Assembly: GCA_014238155.1 (NCBI GenBank)
Contig: JABABQ010000002.1
Span: 62,001-126,000 of the forward strand
Source of the DNA: Rhizobiaceae bacterium
GTDB lineage: Bacteria; Pseudomonadota; Alphaproteobacteria; Rhizobiales; Rhizobiaceae
Reading direction: 5' to 3'
Length of the DNA: 64,000 nucleotides
Shown: piece by piece, positions 17,058 through 26,173 of the stretch
Layout: the number at the start of each line of letters is the position of its first letter
How positions within the stretch are numbered: the stretch's first letter is position 1
Notes under the pieces: generated by a model
What the model saw: the letters and a program-made list of their open reading frames with translations, nothing else
Database searches by the model: none
What the model was told of the DNA's origin: nothing
Translations under genes and position numbers: made by a program

Positions 17058-18110
17058 CTACAGATGGAGCCGTTCACCGGTGTTTCCATCAAACAGATGG
17101 CAAATACTTGGAGGCACAGAAACTTTCATCGTATCACCAATTTCGCAGCGATAATCCTTTGCTGCCTTGACAGATACCAGGCTGTCCCCGGCCCTGGCTG
17201 TTACCATGGTTGCCTCGCCCAGCAATTCCATGGAATAAACAGGCGCCTCAAAATCGGCCTCCGCATCCGTGATGCTGGCATCTTCAGCTCTGAAGCCCAG
17301 AGTTACATTGCCGGAATACGACTTACCCAATCTGGGTATCGTGATATTTGGCCCGGTGAAAACTCCATCTTCGATGATCCCTTCAATCAGGTTCATCGCT
17401 GGCGAGCCAATGAAAGCTGCTACAAATGTGTTTTGCGGATGGTCGTAAATATCCACCGGCGTCCCAACCTGCTGCACAATGCCAGCATTCATCACAACAA
17501 CCCGGTCGGCCAATGTCATGGCTTCAATCTGGTCATGGGTTACATAAATTGTCGTGGTGGCAAGGGTATTTTGCAAATTCTTGATCTGTGCCCGGGTTGA
17601 AACACGCAGTTTTGCGTCTAGGTTCGACAAGGGCTCATCCATCAGGAACACCGTGGGTTCGCGAACAATGGCGCGGGCCAATGCTACACGCTGACGCTGA
17701 CCTCCCGACAGTTCCGCCGGGCGGCGATGGGTAAAATCGTTCAACTCCACCATGTCGACGGCGCGCTGCACCCGTTCGGCATGAGTTGACGGATCAACCT
17801 TTCGCACCTTTAGCGGAAATCGAATGTTTTCATAAACCGTCATGTTCGGATAAAGGCCATAGCTTTGGAACACCATGGCGATGTCACGGTCCTTCGGCTC
17901 CAGGTCATTGACAATTTGGTCGCCAATCCAGATTTCACCGGATGTGGCTTCTTCCAGCCCGGCAATCATCCGCATGGTGGTTGTTTTGCCGCACCCCGAC
18001 GGTCCCAGAAGGACGAGGAATTCCTTATCGGCAATTTCAAGATCAAACTCCTGAACACCGACGAAATCTCCCCAGCGCTTGCTGACTTTATTCAGACTGA
18101 TACTGGCCAT
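17058..18110 (-). CDS. ABC importer ATPase, UgpC/MalK type
   Basis: A 350-residue ATPase with a C-terminal TOBE domain. Walker A GPSGCGKTT at about 38-46, signature LSGGQRQRVALARA, Walker B VFLMDEPLSNLD and H-loop THDQ are complete. The C-terminal 110 residues (from FIGSPAMNLIEG) are the regulatory OB-like domain of MalK/UgpC proteins. It would energise the two permeases encoded upstream on the same strand. Substrate class by family: sugars, polyols or glycerol phosphates. Confidence 0.93.
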   Translation of the reverse strand: MASISLNKVSKRWGDFVGVQEFDLEIADKEFLVLLGPSGCGKTTTMRMIAGLEEATSGEIWIGDQIVNDLEPKDRDIAMVFQSYGLYPNMTVYENIRFPLKVRKVDPSTHAERVQRAVDMVELNDFTHRRPAELSGGQRQRVALARAIVREPTVFLMDEPLSNLDAKLRVSTRAQIKNLQNTLATTTIYVTHDQIEAMTLADRVVVMNAGIVQQVGTPVDIYDHPQNTFVAAFIGSPAMNLIEGIIEDGVFTGPNITIPRLGKSYSGNVTLGFRAEDASITDAEADFEAPVYSMELLGEATMVTARAGDSLVSVKAAKDYRCEIGDTMKVSVPPSICHLFDGNTGERLHL

Positions 18111-18170
18111 TTCTCAACCTCGAAACATGCACTTTTGGTGCGTTAAATATTGCGATCCAGACACTCTGCC

Positions 18171-19052
18171 CTACCCCTTCACAGCGCCAGCGGTAAGCCC
18201 ACTGACAATCTGTCGCTGAAAAATCATAACCAAGACAAACAATGGCGCGGTGGCCGAGACCACAGAGGCAACCGCGAACATGACATTGCCCTCGGTCTGG
18301 GTCGTGCCAAGGAAGCTCGCAATCTTGGGAACCATTGTCTGATTTTCCTTCGACAACAGCATCGCGGTGACGGCGAAGTCATTATAGGCGAGTAGAAACG
18401 AGAACAGTCCGGTGGTGATCACACCCGGCCACATGACCGGGATTATGACGTGGCGAAATGCCTGGAACCGTGTGCACCCGTCAACCATTGCGCTTTCATC
18501 GAGGTCTTTTGGAATCTTCTGAAAAAACGAATGCAACATCCACAAGGTGAACGGTTGGTTGATAGCCACCAGAACGATGATTGTGGTCGGTAGAATTCCC
18601 CATAGGTTCCATTCAAAAAACGGCAGCAGATAGCCCGACACCAACGTTGTTGGAGGCAGGGCTCGAAATATCAGAGCCAGAATAAGCAGCCAGAATGTAT
18701 AGCGGAATCCCGACCGGGATAATGCATAACCTCCCAGTGTTCCGATGGTCAGTGAGGTGCAAACAACGAAGAAACAAACAATCGCAGTATTGATGGCCGC
18801 CTTCCAGAATTCTTCCTGCACCCAGGCACCTTCATACCCCGTGCCGGTAAATGCAGTGCCATATTCAGCAACAGTGCGGGCGCCGGACAGTGCGTTGGTC
18901 CAGTCGGCTTTTGAGAAAAAGTCGAGTTCCACCTTGAACGAACCCCAAAGGGTCCACAGGAATGGAAAGGCGGCCAGAATGAGCCACAAGATTACGAAGC
19001 CATAGAGAAAGAAACGAAGGCCGGTTGGTTGTTTTTCCGCTGCACTGGCCAT
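18171..19052 (-). CDS. ABC importer permease, MalG type
   Basis: A 293-residue inner-membrane permease with six helices. The EAA loop that contacts the ATPase is clear: ESAMVDGCTRFQAFRHVIIPVMWPG (about 195-219), as is the MalG-like TM arrangement. The C-terminus ends in LTAGAVKG, the conserved end of this family. It lies four bases after the stop of the MalF-type permease gene. Confidence 0.93.
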   Translation of the reverse strand: MASAAEKQPTGLRFFLYGFVILWLILAAFPFLWTLWGSFKVELDFFSKADWTNALSGARTVAEYGTAFTGTGYEGAWVQEEFWKAAINTAIVCFFVVCTSLTIGTLGGYALSRSGFRYTFWLLILALIFRALPPTTLVSGYLLPFFEWNLWGILPTTIIVLVAINQPFTLWMLHSFFQKIPKDLDESAMVDGCTRFQAFRHVIIPVMWPGVITTGLFSFLLAYNDFAVTAMLLSKENQTMVPKIASFLGTTQTEGNVMFAVASVVSATAPLFVLVMIFQRQIVSGLTAGAVKG

Positions 19053-19056
19053 GGAA

Positions 19057-20082
19057 TTAAGCCTTCCTGTTGAAATCGCGCCACGTGCGCACCAGCACCG
19101 GTGACAACAGGATTGCCACTCCGATAATGGTCAGAACTGAAGTTGCTGCTGCAGAGGACAGCAATCGGGTTTCTCCACCCAGATCGTTATATATGATCCA
19201 TGAAAGAGACGTTGCATGAGCTTCGGCATTAAAGCCAATAATCGGCTCGAAAACCCTGAAATTATCCATCAACTGAATCAGTGCAACGAATGTCACCAAC
19301 GGCATGATGTGCGGAATAACCACAAAGCGAATGCGCTGCCAGCGCGTCGCTCCATCAATCATCGCAGATTCCAATGTATCCTGCGGCAATGTTTGCAGGC
19401 CCGCATAAAACACCACAAAGGCAAATGGTGCAGCGTGCCAAACCCCATAGACCATCAGCATGATCCAGGTGAGACCAGTTGATGCTTTCAGTGACAAATC
19501 CGGATCTCCGGCCAACCACTGAAGTGCAGAACCAATGACACCACGAGAATCGATCATCCAGAACAGGATCAGTGAACCAATCAACGGCGTGACAATCATT
19601 GGCAGCAAGGAAAAGAAAATCACCAAGCCTTTGAGCCGTTGATTGAGCGCGTTAACTGAGACCGCAATCATAAAGCCCAGGATGATCAACATCGGTGTCA
19701 CCACAAATGTATAAGTCAGGGTGAATGACATCGCCCGGTAAAATGGCAAATTAATTATCGTCGACAGGAATTCATCCATGCTTTGCGACTTGGTCCAGGC
19801 ATCGGCCACTTCGGAGGTCGCCAAATGGCCACGGTCAAAGTAAATGTCGGTTCCGACCCATTTTCCCAACGGTTGTTCCCGGCGCAGAGATTCAGTTGCC
19901 GCAGTGTCGACAGAAGTTTCTTTTTCGCAGCCGAATGGTCCGCAGTTTTCGACTTCGATAATGACCTGGTCATGGGCTGTATGCAGCGATTGGGTAACCA
20001 CAGACACAATAGGCAACGCAATAAACAGCATCATCGCCAGCGCTGTCGGCAAGAAGAACCAGAAGAATGTCCGATGTTTCAT
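19057..20082 (-). CDS. ABC importer permease, MalF type
   Basis: A 341-residue permease. After the first helix (about 8-30) there is a periplasmic insert of roughly 80 residues (to about 110) that contains CGPFGCEKE with two cysteines, perhaps a disulfide. Six further helices follow; the EAA loop reads ESAMIDGATRWQRIRFVVIPHIMP (about 240-263). The insert is larger than in ordinary MalF-type sugar permeases other than MalF itself and could contact the binding protein. Confidence 0.92.
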   Translation of the reverse strand: MKHRTFFWFFLPTALAMMLFIALPIVSVVTQSLHTAHDQVIIEVENCGPFGCEKETSVDTAATESLRREQPLGKWVGTDIYFDRGHLATSEVADAWTKSQSMDEFLSTIINLPFYRAMSFTLTYTFVVTPMLIILGFMIAVSVNALNQRLKGLVIFFSLLPMIVTPLIGSLILFWMIDSRGVIGSALQWLAGDPDLSLKASTGLTWIMLMVYGVWHAAPFAFVVFYAGLQTLPQDTLESAMIDGATRWQRIRFVVIPHIMPLVTFVALIQLMDNFRVFEPIIGFNAEAHATSLSWIIYNDLGGETRLLSSAAATSVLTIIGVAILLSPVLVRTWRDFNRKA

Positions 20083-20128
20083 ACTACCCCGCGTATATTA
20101 GTCGGCCCCGTACTCAAGTATAAATGCG

Positions 20129-20153
20129 GGGGCGGATGATTGTCACCCGCCCC
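20129..20153 (-). other. intercistronic hairpin between binding-protein and permease genes
   Basis: On the transcribed (minus) strand GGGGCGG and CCGCCCC pair, and GTGA/TCAT extend the stem to 11 base pairs (one G-T) around a three-base loop. No T-run follows, so it looks more like a 3'-end stabiliser of the binding-protein message than a terminator. It begins ten bases after the binding-protein stop. Confidence 0.7.
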
Positions 20154-20162
20154 GGGCAAGAC

Positions 20163-21398
20163 TTATTTAAGATAGCCTTTTTCCTTGGCTGCCGCCGAAT
20201 AGGCTGCTTCGACATCGGCCAAAGTTTTTTCAGCACTTTCCTTACCCTGCATAAAGTCGGCCAGTTCGGCACCAAGCGCTGAATGCAGCAAACCCTGGAA
20301 TGGGCGCATTGGATAAGGTTTGGTGCCCATTGATGCGGCAGCAAATACGCCTTTAGCTGCATCGGTCGGCTCATATCCGTCGATCAGCCATACTGCCTGC
20401 GGCGTGGTCTCATTGTTCAGAATACTCGGATCAATAGCCGCTTTCAGCGCCTTAAACGTGGCTTCAGCGTCTTCATCGGAGATGTTCTTGGAAACAGTCC
20501 AACCATCCCACCAAAGAGTGGTTGCAGGGACCGCACCACCACCAACCGTCATCGGAGCAGAAATCGCGGTGTTATCAACGACTTCCTGCGAAGAACCTTC
20601 GGTTTCGCGAAGCGGGCCAACTCGAGAGCCCCACATGTTCATCAAGCCAACATTGCCGGCTTTCCATTCTGCAGATGTGGCGTTTGAATCGTGTGTGAGG
20701 TAGTCGGGATTCATATATTCAGACAGGCTTTTCATCATGTTGAGAGCGGCAACACCCTGTTCATTGTTGATGGTGACTTCGGCCGTGCCCGACTTAAAAA
20801 ACTCGCCGCCGTAGCCGATATACATATTGTTGAATTCCTGAGCCAGATTCCAACCAGCTTTATAGGCGCCACCAACGGGGTTTTGGAGAATGCCCTTGTC
20901 GCGGATAGTTTTCGCTGCTGCGAGCATGTCTTCATAAGTCTTTGGAACTCCCAGACCGGCTTTTTCCAAAACATCTTTACGATAAACCAGATGCTGGGCG
21001 TTCGCCATGAACGCGACCGCCATGACTTTTCCATCAACGGTGATCAATTGGTTTTTCTTCAGGCCGTCACCAAATTTGGCAACATAATCGTCAAGCGGAC
21101 GAATCAGATCGTCGTTCATCAAAGCAACAATTGAAGAGTTCGCGACAATCGCAGATGTGTATTCAGCAGGGTTGCCAGACATGCCCGCAACATTGATCTT
21201 CTGGTGATCTGCGGTGAGATTGGCTTTGACCTCAACACCATTGCCGGCGCAGGACATGGCGCCCTTGCCAATGGTCTGGATCGCCGGGAACTCGTTTCCA
21301 ACAATGCTGACCCGCCCACTGGAAATGTCGCAGGCAGCATGTGCTGATGCTGTTGCGGCCAGGGCAAGTCCACTGGCCAGAATAAGTTTCTTAATCAT
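20163..21398 (-). CDS. ABC importer solute-binding protein (family 1, sugar type)
   Basis: The 411-residue product starts with a signal peptide (KKLILASGLALAATASAHA, residues 3-21) and is periplasmic. The fold is the MalE-like binding protein: an N-terminal lobe with AEYTSAIVANSSIVALMNDD-type loops and a hinge. It has cysteines at the start of the mature part (CDISS and MSCAG) that could form a disulfide. It precedes the two permease genes. The start region lies about 140 bases from the palindrome at 21540-21559. Confidence 0.92.
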   Translation of the reverse strand: MIKKLILASGLALAATASAHAACDISSGRVSIVGNEFPAIQTIGKGAMSCAGNGVEVKANLTADHQKINVAGMSGNPAEYTSAIVANSSIVALMNDDLIRPLDDYVAKFGDGLKKNQLITVDGKVMAVAFMANAQHLVYRKDVLEKAGLGVPKTYEDMLAAAKTIRDKGILQNPVGGAYKAGWNLAQEFNNMYIGYGGEFFKSGTAEVTINNEQGVAALNMMKSLSEYMNPDYLTHDSNATSAEWKAGNVGLMNMWGSRVGPLRETEGSSQEVVDNTAISAPMTVGGGAVPATTLWWDGWTVSKNISDEDAEATFKALKAAIDPSILNNETTPQAVWLIDGYEPTDAAKGVFAAASMGTKPYPMRPFQGLLHSALGAELADFMQGKESAEKTLADVEAAYSAAAKEKGYLK

Positions 21399-21539
21399 GT
21401 CTAAAATTCTCCCTAGAGTTTGAGGCTATATGCACCTCAAGATTTTTCACGCGCGAAACGATGGTCCAAGACCGTCAGCTTCTCTCGCCATTTGAATAAC
21501 AGCAAGACAAATCCTTCGTTCTGGTATAAGACAAACATT

Positions 21540-21559
21540 TATTGCATACGTATGCAATA
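21540..21559. promoter_or_regulatory. operator-like perfect 20-bp palindrome in the divergent importer promoter
   Basis: TATTGCATACGTATGCAATA is a perfect 20-bp palindrome between the binding-protein gene (minus) and the tandem NTF2 gene (plus). Its 16-bp core is identical to 16420-16435. Its place suits control of both divergent genes by the same factor, probably LacI-like from the central CG and TG/CA ends. Confidence 0.82.
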
Positions 21560-21618
21560 TCTAATGTGAACGAAACTTCCAAACCAACGATTCTTTCTGC
21601 TAACAGACTGATAATATA

Positions 21619-22743
21619 ATGAAAAATGGCTGCCTTCCGATTCCACAAACACTCAATTTGACCAATAAAACGCTTGTGCAGAGGGCCATGCAGGCGATTG
21701 CAGATTGCCAAACCGGTCAGCTGAATGAGGTGTTGGCGAACTCATATGTCGATGGGGCAATCTGGCGTGGCTCCCATCCTCTCAATCAATTGGAAGGCAC
21801 AGATTCCATTGCAGAAACAGCTTGGTTGCCGCTGAAACACAGTCTTCCTGACATGGAGCGGCGCGATGAAATCATTGTTGGTGGTCGGTATCGTGACCGT
21901 CACGGTGAAGAACACGACATGGTCGCCTGTCTTGGGCATTATTGCGGTACATTTAAGCGTGACTGGCTGGATATTCCCGCAACTGGGCAACCCCTGTATG
22001 TCCGATACGGAGAAGTTCACACCGTCAAGAATGGAAAGATCACCCAATCGAGCTGTCTGTGGGATGTGCTTGATGTCATCCGTCAGGCCGGTTTCTGGCC
22101 TCTGGCACCGAGTTGGGGCCAGGAAGGCCGATGGATGGGACCGATCACCTGCGATGGTCTGGTTTTGACCGAACAGGACATTGAGGAAGGTCTTGGCTCG
22201 ATTGCCCAGGCGCTGGCGATGCACAAGACGCTGAGCGATTACAAAGATCACAATATGAAAGGTCGCGAAGGCCTGATCAACATGGCTCAAAAAGACCACT
22301 GGCATCAAAAAATGATGTGGTACGGGCCGTCGGGCATCGGCACCACGAGAGGATTGCCCGGTTTCGTCGACTTCCATCAATTGCCGTTTCGACTTTTCTG
22401 GCCCGGTCGCAGGGGCGGTCAGTCGATCATCAATGAAGAAAGTCAGTCAGGCATAAAGTCCGACTCGGGGCATTATATCCAGATCGGAGATGGTCCTTAT
22501 TCCGTTACCGGTGGCTGGCCCAGCGTGATTGCACAGAACCAAGGGGGTGGCCTGTTTGGCAGTGGCGCGACCGGCCGCCCAACGCAGATGCGGGTGATCG
22601 ACTTTTATCTGCATCACGAAGGAAAAATTCGCGAAAACTGGGTGCCCATCGATGTGATCCATATTTTGCTGCAGCTGGATATCGACGTCATGCAACGTGT
22701 GCGAGATCAATTTGGGCGCAACCGTCTGGGACTACGGGTCTAG
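21619..22743 (+). CDS. tandem NTF2/SnoaL-like protein
   Basis: A 374-residue protein with two SnoaL-like halves (about 20-165 and 190-365). The first contains RYGEVHTVKNGKITQSSCLWD and the second RVIDFYLHHEGKIRENWVPID, the same GKI-NW turn as the other NTF2-like proteins of the block. It is divergent from the ABC importer and shares its operator-like palindrome. The start has a poor ribosome-binding site; an internal start near 21658-21688 is possible. Function unknown, but co-regulation suggests a step in use of the imported compound. Confidence 0.78.
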   Translation: MKNGCLPIPQTLNLTNKTLVQRAMQAIADCQTGQLNEVLANSYVDGAIWRGSHPLNQLEGTDSIAETAWLPLKHSLPDMERRDEIIVGGRYRDRHGEEHDMVACLGHYCGTFKRDWLDIPATGQPLYVRYGEVHTVKNGKITQSSCLWDVLDVIRQAGFWPLAPSWGQEGRWMGPITCDGLVLTEQDIEEGLGSIAQALAMHKTLSDYKDHNMKGREGLINMAQKDHWHQKMMWYGPSGIGTTRGLPGFVDFHQLPFRLFWPGRRGGQSIINEESQSGIKSDSGHYIQIGDGPYSVTGGWPSVIAQNQGGGLFGSGATGRPTQMRVIDFYLHHEGKIRENWVPIDVIHILLQLDIDVMQRVRDQFGRNRLGLRV

Positions 22744-22765
22744 AACCGTTCGCGATTAGATGGCT

Positions 22766-24601
22766 CTAAGCGTAACACGCGGTAATGATACGCGGTGGCG
22801 CGCGGCGTTCTTCCGTTTCCATGATTGTTGATAAAACGGACTTGTTCGACAGGTGCTTACTGAACAGATGGGAAATCAGAATTGAGCTTGCCAGACTTGC
22901 AGCAATCGGCACCAGCCACAGAGAAACAATTCCGGCACCTATGCCAATCCCCAGCAAAGTTCCAACGCAGGTTTCCAGCCAATGAAAACGCGCAAGCACG
23001 GCAAATCCGTAGTTGCTGTCACCACGATTTTGGGGTGTCCAACCCGTATCTCGCCCCACGATGGTGTGAACCACCGCCGAAACATGCTGCACCATCAAGA
23101 TAGGTGCCAACAGAAATGACAATACGATTTCGCAGACAACATTGGCTGAAAATCTCAACGGACCGCCGACATTTGTCAGCGAAGGATCTCTGCTGATGGT
23201 CTGGGCAACGCCCATCAGTTTAGGGGTCAATAACAGGCCCAGCATGAAAGCCAGAACGACCATTCGACTGACCGTGTCAATCTGCGGCCACTGCGGAAAC
23301 AAGGGATTGGTATCGGCAAAATAACGGAATACGCTGTCTTCCCTGCCACGCCCCATCAAAGCCCAGACCACCAACAGACCGAACCAGACGACGGACGCAA
23401 TATACGCCATCGCCCCCTGCAACATGTGAAATCGCGATGCAGCTGAAAAACCGCTCGAGAACAGCAAACGCAAGTGCTGGAGATTGCCCTGACACCAACG
23501 CCGATCGCGCAGCACATAGTCAATAATGCTCTGCGGTGTTTCTTCATAGGTTTGTGACAGATCCGGCAACAGACGAACCGACCAGCCCGCACGGCGCAAC
23601 AGGGCAGCCTCGACAAAGTCGTGGCTTTTGATGGTTCCTCCAAGGGCGCCGCTTCCGCGCAAAACCGGCAAACCCGAACAGGCAGCAAATGCCGTTGTCC
23701 GGATTATGGCATTATGGCCCCAGTAATTTCCCTCATTGCCTGACCAGCGGTCGAGACCCCGCGCCAGAGCACCGCCATAGATGTTGTTGGCAAATTGCTG
23801 AACTCGGGAAAATATTGAATTTGCCCCGATCAGGCGCGGCACAGTCTGGATCAGTCCAGCTTCTGGCGTCGCAACCATTTCGTCTGCCAGACGAATGATG
23901 GATGAGGCAGACATTAGGCTGTCTGCATCGAGCGTCACAAATGCCGACCAGCCTGCCCCCCAGGATTCGATCCAGTCGCGGATATTACCGGTTTTTCGCT
24001 CGGTGTTGAGAGCCCGTCGCCGGTAGTAAACTTCTATCGCGCCACGTGACTGATGACGAATCTGGTCGAACAATGCCGTCTCGCGAAACGCGATTGCGTC
24101 GTCGCGCGTGTCACTCAGCAGAAATATCCCAAATTTATGATGGGTCTTTGAACTCTCCAGATCTTCGCGCATTGCCTTCAATCGGCCAAACACAGCATCC
24201 GGGTCTTCATTATAAACCGGAATCAGAAGCGCTACCTGCAACGCACCAGACGGGCCCGCTGGCTGCGCGACATCAGATTCACGCGCAAAAAACAAACCAA
24301 TCGTACTGGAGGCAACTGAAAGCGCAATCCAGAATGCGGAAAACCCAACCAGAGCCATCATGGCAATTTCAATCGCCACGAAGCCGTCATTTTCGAACCA
24401 ATCCATAATGATGCCAACAAGCACCAAGGAGGTAAGAGCCGCGGGAACAAAGGTTGCCAGACGAAACAGATATGTGCCCTTCAGTGGTGTCAACTTGTTG
24501 ACCTGTGGATCGTTGAACGGTTTTGCAAAATCCTGCAAAGGCATCGCAAGAGGTGCATGTTGCGGCATTTGAGCGTCTATTTTCAACTCCTGCATACTCA
24601 T
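22766..24601 (-). CDS. opgH: glucans biosynthesis glucosyltransferase H
   Basis: A 611-residue inner-membrane GT2 glycosyltransferase that builds the beta-glucan backbone of osmoregulated periplasmic glucans. Two N-terminal helices (about 45-95), a cytoplasmic catalytic domain with VTLDADSLMS (the D-D metal site) and RDRRWCQGNLQH (the Q/RxxRW acceptor motif), then several C-terminal helices. It is shorter than enterobacterial OpgH (about 850 residues), mainly at the N-terminus, as usual in alphaproteobacteria. The ATG at 24601 overlaps the opgG stop (ATGA). Confidence 0.93.
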   Translation of the reverse strand: MSMQELKIDAQMPQHAPLAMPLQDFAKPFNDPQVNKLTPLKGTYLFRLATFVPAALTSLVLVGIIMDWFENDGFVAIEIAMMALVGFSAFWIALSVASSTIGLFFARESDVAQPAGPSGALQVALLIPVYNEDPDAVFGRLKAMREDLESSKTHHKFGIFLLSDTRDDAIAFRETALFDQIRHQSRGAIEVYYRRRALNTERKTGNIRDWIESWGAGWSAFVTLDADSLMSASSIIRLADEMVATPEAGLIQTVPRLIGANSIFSRVQQFANNIYGGALARGLDRWSGNEGNYWGHNAIIRTTAFAACSGLPVLRGSGALGGTIKSHDFVEAALLRRAGWSVRLLPDLSQTYEETPQSIIDYVLRDRRWCQGNLQHLRLLFSSGFSAASRFHMLQGAMAYIASVVWFGLLVVWALMGRGREDSVFRYFADTNPLFPQWPQIDTVSRMVVLAFMLGLLLTPKLMGVAQTISRDPSLTNVGGPLRFSANVVCEIVLSFLLAPILMVQHVSAVVHTIVGRDTGWTPQNRGDSNYGFAVLARFHWLETCVGTLLGIGIGAGIVSLWLVPIAASLASSILISHLFSKHLSNKSVLSTIMETEERRAPPRIITACYA

Positions 24602-26169
24602 GCGGTCCACCTGTAAAGCCAGACTTCCGAGGCCATCTTGCCGTCCAGCATGAGTTGGGCACGCAGTTCCAGCGACGTCAGATTTTCCGGGTAAAAAGTG
24701 AAGGCCAGACGCACACCGCCGGTTCTTGGATTGCGTTGCAGGATGCCAGGGCTAACCTTGGCGCGGTTGGAACTGACATGGAGCGTCACATTATCGAGCT
24801 TTTCCGGCAGGATTTCGGCATCGGAATAATCGATTGTCACCAAACGACCGCCTGCAAAACGCTTGCCCATGCGGGTGTTCACAACACGCGGCATTTTTTG
24901 AGCGATTGGCGGGTCTTCGCACCAGGTCAGACGATAGGAATAGTTGTGTTCTGACCCGGCTTCCATGGGTTCGTGTGGCCGCCAGTAGGCGACTATGTTG
25001 TCGTAAATTTCTCGATCCGCTGGAATCTCGACCAACGATACAGAGCCTTTTCCCCAATCTTCACCAGGCGTTACCCATAGGCCGGGGCGTTTGTGGTAAT
25101 TCGCCTCCAGATCGGCGAAATCGTCGAATGCGCGAGGTCGCTGCATCAGGCCGAAACCTTTTGGGCTATTATCAACGAAGCTGGACACTTGAAGGGTCAG
25201 CGGGTTGGCCAATTGCCGCCACAGCGTCTCACCTGCCCCGTTTACAATCAGCAACCCGTCGGTGTCGTGAACGGCTGGGCGAAAATCTTCAAATCGATGA
25301 CGGTTGGTCTGATCGAACAGAAACATGCTGGTCTCTGCACCAATGCCAACATGATTGAGGGTCACCCGCGGAAACAGCACTGCCCGAACATCCATTTCTG
25401 TTGAAGGCCCAGCAGTGATCTCAAACGAATAGAGACCACATACGCTTGGAGAATCCAACAGGGCATGGATCGTAAAGTTTTTGGCACCCGGTGCGACACC
25501 TTCAATCCAGAAGGCGCGAAAATCGGGGAACTCCTCACCCTTTGCCTCGCCGGTATCAATGGCCAGGCCACGAGCAGAAAGACCATAGATCTGTCCTTTG
25601 CCCACGGCGCGAAAATAGCTGGCTCCCTGGAAAACCACGAATTCGTCTTTGCGAACCGGGTCATTAATCGTCGTGCGTACGCGAAAGCCCGCATAGCCGA
25701 GTGTTTCATCCACGGGCAGATCCGGCACCAGATGGGCATATCTGAATACGTCTTTTGAAAACAGCACCGGGCGGCTGGTGTCACCATCGACGACGGAGAC
25801 TGAAATTGCGGTCGGAAAATACAGGCCAGGCGCGAAGAACTCCATATTGAATGGAAGGTCGGTGTCTTTCCATAACCCCGAATCCGGATTGAACTCGATG
25901 CCGCGATACTGATCGTAGGTCATATCGATCCAGGGCTGAGGGATTTTTGTCGGTGCGACATACTCTTTGCCGGCAATCTGGCGCACCTTCTCCAGCAAAT
26001 TGTCTTTGGAAAAGGCTTGTTCCTTACCCAATTGCACAGGAGTTGCTGGTTGCTCTGCTTCAGCACTTGCCTCAGGTTGCGCCTGAGCACCTGCCCACGC
26101 CCCGCCAACGGGAAGCCCGGCACCGCCTGCCATGGCGATCAAACTCAATAGTGTACGCCTGTTGATCAT
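24598..26169 (-). CDS. opgG: glucans biosynthesis protein G
   Basis: The 523-residue product is a periplasmic OpgG/MdoG needed for glucan branching or release. It begins with a Tat-like signal (INRRTLLSLIAMAGGAG, twin arginine at residues 4-5), then an alanine/glutamine-rich linker, then the OpgG beta-sandwich with YDQYRGIEFNPD at about 107 and the late FAGGRLVTIDY. A TTG at 26181 overlapping opgC is an alternative start. It lies between opgC and opgH in one leftward operon. Confidence 0.92.
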   Translation of the reverse strand: MINRRTLLSLIAMAGGAGLPVGGAWAGAQAQPEASAEAEQPATPVQLGKEQAFSKDNLLEKVRQIAGKEYVAPTKIPQPWIDMTYDQYRGIEFNPDSGLWKDTDLPFNMEFFAPGLYFPTAISVSVVDGDTSRPVLFSKDVFRYAHLVPDLPVDETLGYAGFRVRTTINDPVRKDEFVVFQGASYFRAVGKGQIYGLSARGLAIDTGEAKGEEFPDFRAFWIEGVAPGAKNFTIHALLDSPSVCGLYSFEITAGPSTEMDVRAVLFPRVTLNHVGIGAETSMFLFDQTNRHRFEDFRPAVHDTDGLLIVNGAGETLWRQLANPLTLQVSSFVDNSPKGFGLMQRPRAFDDFADLEANYHKRPGLWVTPGEDWGKGSVSLVEIPADREIYDNIVAYWRPHEPMEAGSEHNYSYRLTWCEDPPIAQKMPRVVNTRMGKRFAGGRLVTIDYSDAEILPEKLDNVTLHVSSNRAKVSPGILQRNPRTGGVRLAFTFYPENLTSLELRAQLMLDGKMASEVWLYRWTA

Positions 26170-26173
26170 CGCC

